The notes: a model not told the origin generated them from the sequence alone. Counted from the first letter of the stretch, positions 1 to 7,240 are shown. The stretch is DNA of 10,093 nt from Methanolobus sp. UBA118 (GCA_002508635.1 DACO01000104.1:497-10589), one strand, 5' to 3'. Made by a program: numbers and translations.

Positions 1-452
<452 letters not shown>

Positions 453-680
453 TGTTGATCACACACAAATTAATGGAAGTCATTTTAAGGAATCGATTGG
501 AGAATTCTATTTGAGAGAATTTCCTTTGCACATGTTTGGTTAATTCCTTATCTGTAGTATATTATACACTACCGGTCAGAATTAACCGAACTGCCAAATC
601 CAACGTCAGACAGGAAATAGCTCCTGCCTCCACTTGTTATAAGGCGGTGATTGTAATTGTTTTCTCGCGCATTACGCGAG
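453..680 (-). other. Pre-16S leader (transcribed, processed away)
   Basis: This lies between the nearest rRNA promoter TATA box (701-710) and the 16S 5' end, so it should be transcribed as about 228 nt of precursor. An imperfect hairpin is visible at 499-524: GGAGAATTCT pairs with AGAATTTCC around a 7-nt loop, with one bulged base. Archaeal 16S is normally cut from a long stem formed by this leader and the 16S-23S spacer, with bulge-helix-bulge motifs. The partner strand is off the left edge, so the processing stem cannot be drawn here. There is no convincing coding frame. Confidence 0.7.
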
Positions 681-733
681 GACCCCTAAAAGACCTCGAT
701 CATATATAAACCTTCCGACCATCAGGGCCGAAG
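664..733 (-). promoter_or_regulatory. rRNA promoter module A (proximal)
   Basis: On the minus strand the TATA box reads TTTATATATG (710-701). About 20 bases downstream, where an archaeal start site is expected, is a GC dyad with arms CTCGCG (664-669) and CGCGAG (675-680) around 5 bases. On the upstream side, abutting the TATA box, is a shorter dyad: CTTCCG (712-717) with CGAAG (729-733), with one bulged C. The stretch from TATA to the GC dyad aligns with the two modules at ~102 and ~206 bp further upstream, including a shared CTTTTAG block with module C. Orientation toward 16S is supported because the conserved part lies on the 16S side of the box. Confidence 0.8.
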
Positions 734-764
734 ACTTTGACCGAATCTTTTTTTGAGTCATTTT

Positions 765-837
765 CGCGCACGGATGCGCGGAGACTTTCTAACGCTGCAA
801 TCATATATATACCTTTGCATTCACGAGGAATGTAAGG
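765..837 (-). promoter_or_regulatory. rRNA promoter module B (middle)
   Basis: The minus-strand TATA box GTATATATATGATTGC is at 812-797. The start-site region GTCTCCGCGCAT (785-774) is identical to that of module C. A GC dyad has arms CGCGCA (765-770) and TGCGCG (775-780) around a 4-base loop. Upstream of and abutting the TATA box is a dyad made of CCTT (812-815) plus CATTC (818-822), pairing with GAATG (828-832) plus AAGG (834-837). Transcription from here would read through module A into 16S. Confidence 0.78.
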
Positions 838-867
838 CAGGATTGTCAGCATTTTATGATTATGTAA

Positions 868-940
868 CCGCACTGAAATGCGCGGAGACGCTAAAAGGCT
901 GCAATCATATATATAGGTTCCTGTCGATTCGGACAGAACC
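868..940 (-). promoter_or_regulatory. rRNA promoter module C (distal)
   Basis: The minus-strand TATA box CTATATATATGATTGCAGC spans 916-898, and the start-site region GTCTCCGCGCAT (889-878) matches module B exactly. The downstream GC dyad is the weakest of the three: CGCA (869-872) with TGCG (879-882). The upstream dyad is the strongest: GGTTC-c-TGTC (916-925) pairs with GACAGAACC (932-940) around a 6-base loop. The matched blocks lie exactly 104 bp from those in module B. Confidence 0.75.
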
Positions 941-1170
941 TTTGATTGACAACTTATGAACGTAAACCGTTGAAATAACTGTATACTTCAACCGGGCTTC
1001 TCTCCGAAATCCTTTGCAAGCGCATGTAAGCGCCACATGGCTCAGATGGAAGCAGCCCTACAACAACACACTGATATATAAGACTTTGCATCATCGATAC
1101 TGGAGTCAGATCCACAGCAAAAGATACAACAATTTTCTATCAAAAATTATAACTATGTTAGCGGTGATTT
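941..1170. other. Divergent intergenic stretch, no supported gene
   Basis: This is AT-rich sequence between the rRNA promoters and leuA. A TATA-like GATATATAAG (1073-1082) reads acceptably on either strand. On plus it would give a ~100-nt leader for leuA. On minus it would be a fourth, out-of-register rRNA promoter, but the GC dyad spacing seen in modules A-C is not kept. Open frames of 60-70 codons here have no ribosome binding site and no recognisable protein character. Confidence 0.5.
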
Positions 1171-1180
1171 TTTATATAAT
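1171..1180 (+). promoter_or_regulatory. Probable leuA TATA box
   Basis: The sequence TTTATATAAT is centred near 1176. A start 24-27 bases downstream falls at about 1200-1203, within a few bases of the ATG at 1205. No Shine-Dalgarno-like sequence lies just before that ATG. Together these suggest a leaderless or nearly leaderless transcript. Confidence 0.6.
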
Positions 1181-1204
1181 AACTCATAATCGGAACTGAT
1201 CAAT

Positions 1205-2768
1205 ATGAATTCAACTGTCGAACTGAGGGATCGCTTTTTACAGCGATGAACCGCTAATAAACAAACGCAAGACTATTTTTGACACTACACTGCGCGACGG
1301 TGAACAAACACCTGGCGTATCTCTTACAAACGAGCAAAAACTCAAAATTGCACGGCAGCTTGATAAACTCGGCGTAGACGTTCTCGAAGCCGGTTTTCCC
1401 ATATCTTCTCAGGGAGAGAAGCAGAATGTAAGAGCTATTGCCAGCGAAGGTCTCACCCTTGATGTCTGTGGTCTTGCCCGCGTCCTTCCAAAGGATCTGG
1501 ACGCCTGCATAGATTGTGGAGTGGATATGGTACACACCTTTGTATCAACATCCGACATCCAGAGAATACACACCATCAAGAAGAGCAGAGAAGAAGTCGT
1601 CACAATGGCAGTAGACGCTGTTGAACGTATCAAGGAACATGGCGTAAAATGCATGTTCTCTGCAATGGATGCGACAAGAACGGACCTCGACTACCTGACA
1701 GAGATCTTCAGGGCCGTTGAAGGAGCAGGATGTGACATAATCAACGTACCCGACACCGTAGGGGTGATGTCACCGTCCAGAATGTACAACCTTGTCAATA
1801 GTATCTATAAGGAAGTGAACATCCCAATTGATGTACACTGCCACAACGACTTCGGAATTGCGGTTGCCAACAGTCTTATGGCCGTGGAGGCAGGTGCCAG
1901 TCAGGTACAATGTACTGTTAACGGCATAGGAGAGCGTGCAGGTAATGCAAACCTTGCCCAGGTGGTCATGAGCCTTCATTCCATCTACGGCGCAAAGACC
2001 AATATAAACACAGAATACCTGCTTGAAACCTCAAAGATGGTTGAGAACTTTACCGGCATACGCTCACCGCCAAACACTCCTATCGTAGGCGATAACGCAT
2101 TTGCCCACGAATCAGGCATCCACACACACGGAGTCCTTGAACAATCGGACACTTTCGAGCCAGGCATCATGACACCGGAGATGGTAGGTCACAAGCGCCG
2201 CATCGTCGTTGGCAAACACGCCGGAAAACATGCCGTTAAGAAATCACTTGATGACATGGGTATCGAAACCACAGAGGAACAACTCGATGAGATACTTGTC
2301 AGGATAAAGGACATTGCTAACAAAGGCAAGCGCATATGTGACGCCGACCTTCACGCAGTCGCATCAGCCGTACTTGGCAGAAACCTGGGTCAGGAAACCA
2401 TCATACTCAAGGAGTTCTCCGTAATGACAGGAAATCTCACAACACCCACCGCAGTTGTAAGAGCGACCGTGGGGGACGAGGAAGCAGTTGCCTCGAACTT
2501 CGGAGTAGGACCTATAGACGCTGCACTTAAAGCAGTGGAAGAGATGATGGGAGGATATACAAAGGTAAAGGTGCGCGACTTCAGTCTCGAAGCCATAACC
2601 GGCGGAAGTGATGCCCTTGCGGAAGTCACTATATCGGTTGAGGATGAGGACGGACGTGTTGTCAGTGCACAGTCAGCAAGTGCTGATATTGCCACGGCTT
2701 CCGTGGACGCGCTCATCACTGCCATCAACATACTTCTGGAAAAGAAGAAACTCTGGACCATGCAGTAA
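1205..2768 (+). CDS. leuA: 2-isopropylmalate synthase-type enzyme (LeuA/CimA family), 5' frameshift
   Basis: The enzyme condenses acetyl-CoA with a 2-oxoacid: 2-oxoisovalerate for LeuA, the first step of leucine synthesis, or pyruvate if it is a citramalate synthase. Numbering below assumes one surplus T in the T run at 1235-1239 and gives ~520 residues, close to the family length. The HMGL-like barrel carries DTTLRDGEQ (26-34), metal ligands in HCHND (211-215), the GERAGNAN segment (~243-249) and ESGIHTHG (~302-309). About residues 390-520 form the C-terminal LeuA regulatory domain, which argues against homocitrate synthase (AksA-type enzymes lack it). In the catalytic frame there is no ATG, GTG or TTG between the stop at 1224 and the catalytic core; the first is a GTG at 1521, which would delete the active site. 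The ATG at 1205 opens another frame that runs 14 codons to a stop. Joining the two at the T run gives a natural N-terminus, MNSTVELRDRFYSDEPL. The remainder is intact. LeuA is favoured over CimA, but sequence inspection cannot settle substrate. Confidence 0.85.
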
Positions 2769-2780
2769 AGATTCGGATTC

Positions 2781-2828
2781 TCAGGAGCACAACCTGCAGC
2801 TCCTGACCTTTTCCCATTAGCTTTTTTT
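2781..2828 (+). terminator. Hairpin plus T run after leuA
   Basis: A perfect 8-bp stem, TCAGGAGC (2781-2788) with GCTCCTGA (2799-2806), has a 10-base loop. It is followed by a short CCTTTT and then a seven-T run (2822-2828). It starts 13 bases after the leuA stop. Archaeal termination depends mainly on T-rich tracts, so the T run may matter more than the stem. Confidence 0.6.
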
Positions 2829-2868
2829 AAAATAAATCCCATGGACCCGAAATAAACAGGTTCATATC

Positions 2869-2877
2869 TATATAATA
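2869..2877 (+). promoter_or_regulatory. TATA box of the TatD-MBL-YgiQ operon
   Basis: CTATATAAT is centred about 24 bases before the ATG at 2897, so transcription should begin at or within a few bases of that start codon. No ribosome binding site precedes the ATG. The first gene of the operon therefore appears leaderless, while the next two genes have clear internal ribosome binding sites. Confidence 0.65.
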
Positions 2878-2896
2878 AGACATTAACTGACTACAC

Positions 2897-3655
2897 ATGA
2901 CCTATGAAGTTATAGACTCCCATTGCCACCTGGATTTCCCGAAATTCAATAAGGACCGGGAAGAGACCATCAAAAGAGCAAGGTCACATGGCGTGGCAGA
3001 GATGATCAACTCCGGAATAGATTATAAAACGAATAAAAATTCCCTTGAGCTTGCCAGAAAGTATGATTTCATATATGCCACCCTCGGGCTCAGCCCCCAG
3101 ATGGTACCCGGCGCAAATAACGAAAGAATAGATCAGATCCTATCGCAGATAGAGCGCAATATGGACAAAGCTGCAGGTATCGGGGAAGCAGGACTTGACT
3201 TTTACTACTGCAAGGACAATGCGGGAAGAAAAAGACAGGAAGAGGTATTCAGCCAGGTCATCGAGCTTGCGGACAGATACAACAAGACCCTGGTGATACA
3301 TGGCAGGGACGGCGAGGAGCTTGCACTTGAAATGTGCAGGGACCTTGACATGGTCGTCTTCCACTGCTATGGCGGCTCCCTTGAGACCATGCGGAAGATC
3401 GTTGATGCCGGGCATTATGTGTCAGTACCGACCCTTGTATGCTTCTCGGACCAGCATAAGGAAATAGCCCGGAACCTTCCCCTTGAGAACATGCTCATTG
3501 AGACCGACAGCCCGTACCTTTCACCAAGGAAAGGAAGGAACGAACCCTTATTTGTACGTGACTCCGTGCCGGTCATCGCCCAATTAAAAGAAGCCGAAGA
3601 GACGGATATAGCAACGGCGACAGTACAAAATACCCGCAGGGCATTTGAGCTCTAA
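2897..3655 (+). CDS. TatD-family metal-dependent hydrolase
   Basis: This is a 252-residue TIM-barrel hydrolase of the amidohydrolase superfamily. The expected metal ligands are present: DSHCHLD with H9 and H11, E97 in GEAGLD, H135 in VIHGRD, H156 in FHCYGG and D204 in ETDSPYL. Bacterial TatD proteins act as Mg-dependent 3'-5' exonucleases or related phosphoesterases; the substrate of this archaeal branch is not known to me. Length matches the family. One difference from bacterial members: the common G-[VI]-H-P segment after the second strand reads GLSP (64-67), so its usual histidine is a serine. The start at 2897 is supported by the TATA box 24 bases upstream. It is the first gene of a three-gene operon, and 24 bases separate it from the next gene. 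Confidence 0.88.
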   Translation: MTYEVIDSHCHLDFPKFNKDREETIKRARSHGVAEMINSGIDYKTNKNSLELARKYDFIYATLGLSPQMVPGANNERIDQILSQIERNMDKAAGIGEAGLDFYYCKDNAGRKRQEEVFSQVIELADRYNKTLVIHGRDGEELALEMCRDLDMVVFHCYGGSLETMRKIVDAGHYVSVPTLVCFSDQHKEIARNLPLENMLIETDSPYLSPRKGRNEPLFVRDSVPVIAQLKEAEETDIATATVQNTRRAFEL

Positions 3656-3666
3656 AATCATTTTTT

Positions 3667-3673
3667 AAGGAGA
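3667..3673 (+). promoter_or_regulatory. Ribosome binding site for the MBL-fold gene
   Basis: AAGGAGA sits 6 bases before the ATG at 3680 and fixes that start. It directly follows a six-T run after the TatD-family stop codon, so partial termination between the two genes is possible. Confidence 0.75.
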
Positions 3674-3679
3674 ATCAAC

Positions 3680-4315
3680 ATGCATGTCAAACATATTATC
3701 ACCGGACTCTACGATGCCAACTCATACCTGATCAACAAAAAAGTACTCGTAGATACGGGAATGAATACAAAGGGACTGGTCGAAGAGATAAACAGAAATA
3801 CGGATATTAAGGATCTTGAACTGATCATACTCACACACTGTCATTACGACCACACTGCATCGGCACAGGAAATAGCACAAATGAGCGGTGCGAAAGTGGC
3901 AATTCACAAAGATGATGCACCCCTTCTTAAAAATGATAACATAAGTGCTGCCGCCATGTTCGGATACAGCGCACCGTCCATTGATGCGGACATGCTACTG
4001 GAAGAAGGCGACAGAATACCCGTGGGCGAGGATGAAGAGCTTGAGGTGATCCACACTCCGGGACACACACCCGGCGGCATCTGCCTGTATGAAGCAAACA
4101 CAAAGAGCCTCTTTTCAGGGGACACTGTTTTTCCCAACGGAAGCATAGGTCGCACGGATTTTCAGGGTGGCAGTCGCTCACAACTTACAGAATCCATTAA
4201 CAAACTCATGAAGTTTGATGTCGGAACACTCTATCCCGGACACGGAGAAGTTACCTCGAATGATGTCAACAGGCAGATAGAATTCTCTCTGCGCATGTCA
4301 AAAAGCATACTATAA
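3680..4315 (+). CDS. MBL-fold (metallo-beta-lactamase superfamily) hydrolase
   Basis: This 211-residue protein is a single MBL domain of the glyoxalase II-like group. Both metal sites are complete: VDTG (D25), the HxHxDH motif as THCHYDH (H53, H55, D57, H58), H129 in HTPGHTPGG, D148 in FSGDTVF and H188 in YPGHGEV. Enzymes with this architecture cleave thioesters such as S-lactoylglutathione or related acyl-thiols, or other ester bonds. Methanogens lack glutathione, so a different thiol or an unrelated substrate is likely here. No RNase-type beta-CASP insert is present, so it is not a CPSF-like nuclease. It is probably cytoplasmic, as no signal peptide is seen. It is the middle gene of the operon, 9 bases before the YgiQ-family gene, and very likely cotranscribed. 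Confidence 0.88.
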   Translation: MHVKHIITGLYDANSYLINKKVLVDTGMNTKGLVEEINRNTDIKDLELIILTHCHYDHTASAQEIAQMSGAKVAIHKDDAPLLKNDNISAAAMFGYSAPSIDADMLLEEGDRIPVGEDEELEVIHTPGHTPGGICLYEANTKSLFSGDTVFPNGSIGRTDFQGGSRSQLTESINKLMKFDVGTLYPGHGEVTSNDVNRQIEFSLRMSKSIL

Positions 4316-4320
4316 GGATG
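4314..4320 (+). promoter_or_regulatory. Ribosome binding site overlapping the MBL stop codon
   Basis: AAGGATG overlaps the TAA at 4313-4315 and lies 4 bases before the ATG at 4325. This suggests translational coupling of the radical SAM gene to the MBL-fold gene. Confidence 0.6.
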
Positions 4321-4324
4321 CATT

Positions 4325-6175
4325 ATGAAAGATAAAAGAAAGAAAGGAAGCGATCACTCGAAGTTCCTTCCTATGAGCCCTGAGGAGGTAAAGGCAAAGG
4401 GCTGGGATGAGCTTGATATTATTATCGTTACCGGAGATGCCTATGTAGACCACCCCGGCTTTGGGACAAGCATCATAGGCAGGGTACTTGAAGATGCAGG
4501 CTATCGGGTCGGAGTCATTGCACAACCTAACTGGGAGGATGCAGAGGACTTCAAAAAGCTCGGGAAGCCACGCCTTTTCTTTGCCATCAGTGCTGGCAAT
4601 ACCGACTCCATGGTCAGCAACTACACGCCATCAAAGAGACTGCGCCATGAGGATGCGTACTCACCCGGCAATAAAGAAGGACTCAGGCCTAACAGGGCAA
4701 CTATTGTCTATTCAAACCGCCTGAAGGAAGCTTTTCCTGATGTACCGCAGGTAATAGGAGGTATCGAAGCATCCCTTCGCCGCTTTGCCCAGTACGATTA
4801 CTGGTCTGACAAAGTCCGCCAGTCCATACTTGCAGATGCACCTGCGGATATACTGGTTTACGGCATGGGAGAGCTCCAGATACAAGAGATTGCTGCCAGG
4901 CTGGACAAAGGAACACCCATATCGGATATCACCGATATTGACGGAACAGGCTGGAAGATCGATATCAAGAGCTGGAAAGAAAAACGTGATGATTACCTGA
5001 GGGACCGCATAGAGATCGCACCATATGCGGAAGTCTCAAAGAACAAGGAACTCTATGCAGAGACTTTCAAAACCGTGTACCAGGAGCAGGACCACATCCG
5101 CGGTCATGATATTATACAGGTACATCCGAAAACCGTGATCGTCCAGAACAAACCCATGCGTCCACTGACAACCGAGGAGATAGATCATGTGTATGAACTT
5201 CCATTCACACGCGAGGCACACCCATCCTACAGGGAGCCGGTTCCTGCCCTTGACATGGTAAAGTTCTCCATCAATACCCACAGGGGCTGCTTCGGAGCAT
5301 GTTCATTCTGTGCCATCGCCCTGCACCAGGGACGGATGATACGCAGCCGAAGTATGGAATCCATAATCAGGGAAGCCGAAGGTTTCAGAGACATGAAAGG
5401 ATTCAAGGGCATCATCAACGGGCTAGGAGGGCCGTCTGCCAACATGTATGGCATGGACTGCAAGAACTGGGATGATAAGGGAGTCTGCAAGGACAAGACC
5501 TGCATCTATCCCGGTGCATGCCCCTCACTTGATACCAGCCACAGGAAACTCATTGAACTTATGCGAAGGCTCAGGGAGATACCCGGCATATCAAAGGTCT
5601 TTGTTGGCTACGGGGTACGCTATGACCTTGCCCTGCTGGACGAGGAATATATGGAAGAGCTCTGCGCCCATCACGTCAGCGGGCAACTGAAGGTCGCACC
5701 CGAGCATTATTGCGACAGGGTGACCGATGTCATGAAAAAACCCGACAGGGAAGTGTTCGAGAGATTCGAGCAGAAGTATAAGGAAATAAACAAAAGGATC
5801 GACAAGGACCAGTACCTTGTGGCTTTCCTCATGTCAGGACACCCGGGATGTACACTCGAAGACATGATCGAGACCGCGGAGTACATAAGGGACACAGGAC
5901 GGTATACAAAACAGGTGCAGGACTTCACACCAACCCCCATGACATCTGCTACCTGTATGTTCCACACGGGAATTGACCCCTTCACGGGAAAGAAGATATA
6001 CGTGGCCACTTCACAGAAAGAGAAAAAGATACAGAGAGCCATGCTGCACTACAGGGAACCCGGTAACTACAACATGGTCTATGAGGGATTGAAGCGCGCC
6101 AACAGGCTTGACCTTGTGGGAAACACATGGAACTGTCTGATAAGTCGCAAAAAGAGAAGAAAGAGCGGCTGGTAA
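4325..6175 (+). CDS. YgiQ-family radical SAM protein
   Basis: This 616-residue protein of the YgiQ (formerly UPF0313) family has an N-terminal cobalamin-binding-like half. It starts with WDELDIIIVTGDAYVDHPGF (27-46) and carries the family segment GGIEASLRRFAQYDYWSDKV (145-164). A radical SAM core follows, with the cluster motif CxxxCxxC at C322, C326 and C329 in HRGCFGACSFC, the three cysteines binding a [4Fe-4S] cluster that cleaves S-adenosylmethionine. A second cysteine group (MDCKNWDDKGVCKDKTC, then GACPSLDTSH) follows and is typical of the family. The C-terminal end is a short basic tail. Bacterial homologues run to ~740 residues; this shorter length is usual for archaea. The biochemical role of YgiQ proteins is unsettled. 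It is last in the operon, and the hairpin at 6194-6238 ends the unit. Confidence 0.92.
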   Translation: MKDKRKKGSDHSKFLPMSPEEVKAKGWDELDIIIVTGDAYVDHPGFGTSIIGRVLEDAGYRVGVIAQPNWEDAEDFKKLGKPRLFFAISAGNTDSMVSNYTPSKRLRHEDAYSPGNKEGLRPNRATIVYSNRLKEAFPDVPQVIGGIEASLRRFAQYDYWSDKVRQSILADAPADILVYGMGELQIQEIAARLDKGTPISDITDIDGTGWKIDIKSWKEKRDDYLRDRIEIAPYAEVSKNKELYAETFKTVYQEQDHIRGHDIIQVHPKTVIVQNKPMRPLTTEEIDHVYELPFTREAHPSYREPVPALDMVKFSINTHRGCFGACSFCAIALHQGRMIRSRSMESIIREAEGFRDMKGFKGIINGLGGPSANMYGMDCKNWDDKGVCKDKTCIYPGACPSLDTSHRKLIELMRRLREIPGISKVFVGYGVRYDLALLDEEYMEELCAHHVSGQLKVAPEHYCDRVTDVMKKPDREVFERFEQKYKEINKRIDKDQYLVAFLMSGHPGCTLEDMIETAEYIRDTGRYTKQVQDFTPTPMTSATCMFHTGIDPFTGKKIYVATSQKEKKIQRAMLHYREPGNYNMVYEGLKRANRLDLVGNTWNCLISRKKRRKSGW

Positions 6176-6193
6176 GCAGCAATCAATCTATTT

Positions 6194-6243
6194 ATTCTGA
6201 TGTATGGAATTGAATTATATCATATTCCCCATCAGAATATTTT
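6194..6243 (+). terminator. Long hairpin after the YgiQ-family gene
   Basis: A perfect 9-bp outer stem, ATTCTGATG (6194-6202) with CATCAGAAT (6230-6238), encloses an inner stem, GGAAT (6206-6210) with ATTCC (6224-6228), and is followed by ATTTTCC. It lies 19 bases after the stop. The loop contains AATTATATCA, which could also act as a weak TATA element for the next gene. Confidence 0.6.
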
Positions 6244-6283
6244 CCTGTGTAGAATAAATCGTTAAGTTTTTAAGTACTAATAG

Positions 6284-6328
6284 GTACATTGTTAATGTAC
6301 ACTTAGTTACGTACATGTGGGAGGTACA
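6284..6328 (+). promoter_or_regulatory. Four evenly spaced GTACA elements, possible operator
   Basis: GTACA starts at 6284, 6297, 6311 and 6324, i.e. spacings of 13, 14 and 13. The first two form a perfect dyad, GTACATT-gtt-AATGTAC (6284-6300). The last overlaps the ribosome binding site of the next gene. A related GTACT lies at 6274. The regularity suggests binding of a dimeric regulator or a structured 5' leader; neither is proven. Confidence 0.45.
6319..6325 (+). promoter_or_regulatory. Ribosome binding site deciding the PGF-CTERM gene start
   Basis: GGGAGGT lies 6 bases before the ATG at 6332. A GTG at 6317 in the same frame would put this site inside the coding sequence, so the ATG is preferred. 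Confidence 0.75.
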
Positions 6329-6331
6329 CAT

Positions 6332-7240
6332 ATGATATTTAAATTGGGGTTATTTAGCTTGCTTCTTATCCTTTTCCATGTCAGTTGCGCTATGGGAAGC
6401 CCCGTGCTCGAGGTAGATGAGAATATAAGCGAAGATGAATTCTATTCGGACAATTATACGAATCCTGACAGTCTGGAGGCACACAGAATTGCCACAGCTG
6501 CCAAAGATAGTAGTCTGTCACAGGTAAAGATCAACGACGAATTCAAACCAAGGGAAACTGTCAGCCCTGACGGCAACTTTTCAGTACATATGAAAGCGGT
6601 CTCCACAGGATCGGATATGGGAATTGAGGAATATGTTATAAACAATACCCAGACCGGCCGCGAGACAGTGATACACGGCGTTGCTACCATGGGATATTAT
6701 GCAGTCGCCTTTTCTCCTGACAGCAAGATGTATGCGGCACCCAAGATAATTTCCTGTGATGATGGCAGGAACTGCCAGTATGTTATTGATATCACCTCGG
6801 CAGAAACCAATGAACTGCTGCACAGGGAGCTGATCCCTTATTACAAAGAAGATACAAAGTATACACCAATGGAATGGGACCGCTCGTCTGTCTACGAGAT
6901 ATACTGGTCGGAGGACGGATCATCCATTGTCTACGACATCCTCGGAGCTGATATTGACGGTGGCACCTACCCGACCACTCTGGCCACAAACAGGCTCAAT
7001 GTCAACTACACAGAACTCCGTGAGATGAACGGATATGTTGAGCCAACAGCCGAATTCGCTTCAGATACCAATGAAACGGTGGAAGAACAATTCTACACCG
7101 TACCGGAGGAACAGCCGGAAGAGAACACATCCGCTGATGAGAGCGAGGTTGCTGCCGCACCTGGCTTTGGATTATTAGCTGCCCTTGTGGCCATGACAAT
7201 ACTTGTAGTCGGAAGAAGTTTGAGAAGAAGGTCCCGCTGA
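6332..7240 (+). CDS. Secreted PGF-CTERM protein with TolB/WD40-like repeats
   Basis: This 302-residue exported surface protein of unknown function has a hydrophobic signal peptide at residues ~1-22 (cleavage plausible after the AMG at 20-22). The middle has beta-propeller-like repeats marked by SPDG (78-81), SPDS (128-131) and SEDGSS (193-198), and a close cysteine pair at C142 and C148. A low-complexity acidic linker (~237-275) leads to PGF (277-279), a 17-residue hydrophobic segment and a basic tail, RSLRRRSR. PGF-CTERM is the known signal for archaeosortase A processing and lipid attachment at the cell surface. Seven N-glycosylation sequons are visible (N31, N41, N82, N104, N225, N247, N265), as expected for an S-layer-exposed protein. 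About three repeat units are too few for a full propeller, so it may be a half-size or oligomeric form. It stands alone between two hairpins. Confidence 0.8.
   Translation: MIFKLGLFSLLLILFHVSCAMGSPVLEVDENISEDEFYSDNYTNPDSLEAHRIATAAKDSSLSQVKINDEFKPRETVSPDGNFSVHMKAVSTGSDMGIEEYVINNTQTGRETVIHGVATMGYYAVAFSPDSKMYAAPKIISCDDGRNCQYVIDITSAETNELLHRELIPYYKEDTKYTPMEWDRSSVYEIYWSEDGSSIVYDILGADIDGGTYPTTLATNRLNVNYTELREMNGYVEPTAEFASDTNETVEEQFYTVPEEQPEENTSADESEVAAAPGFGLLAALVAMTILVVGRSLRRRSR

Larger units (their letters stand above)
664..940 (-). repeat. Tandem array of three rRNA promoter modules, period 101-104 bp
   Basis: The three modules share the order upstream dyad, TATA box, ~20-base spacer, start region, GC dyad. 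The TCATATATA element (plus-strand reading) starts at 700, 801 and 905. The ATGCGCGGAGAC element starts at 774 and 878, with a diverged form at 672-683. The sequence between modules is not conserved. This looks like amplification of one promoter followed by divergence. Tandem promoters ahead of rRNA operons are known in several archaea and bacteria and raise rRNA output. Confidence 0.75.

Noticed and set aside
753..959. Plus-strand open frame of 68 codons
   Set aside because: It spans two rRNA promoter modules, has no ribosome binding site, and its repeated residues simply reflect the repeated promoter DNA.
1072..1082. Fourth rRNA promoter
   Set aside because: The TATA-like box is good, but the period (about 165 bp from module C), the start-region sequence and the GC dyad distance do not match modules A-C.
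1014..1199. Plus-strand open frame of 61 codons as a leuA leader peptide
   Set aside because: No run of Leu, Ile or Val control codons, no ribosome binding site, and no terminator/antiterminator pair before leuA.
2390..2842. 150-codon minus-strand frame opposite leuA
   Set aside because: Antisense shadow of a clearly conserved coding frame; no promoter or ribosome binding site and no recognisable domain.
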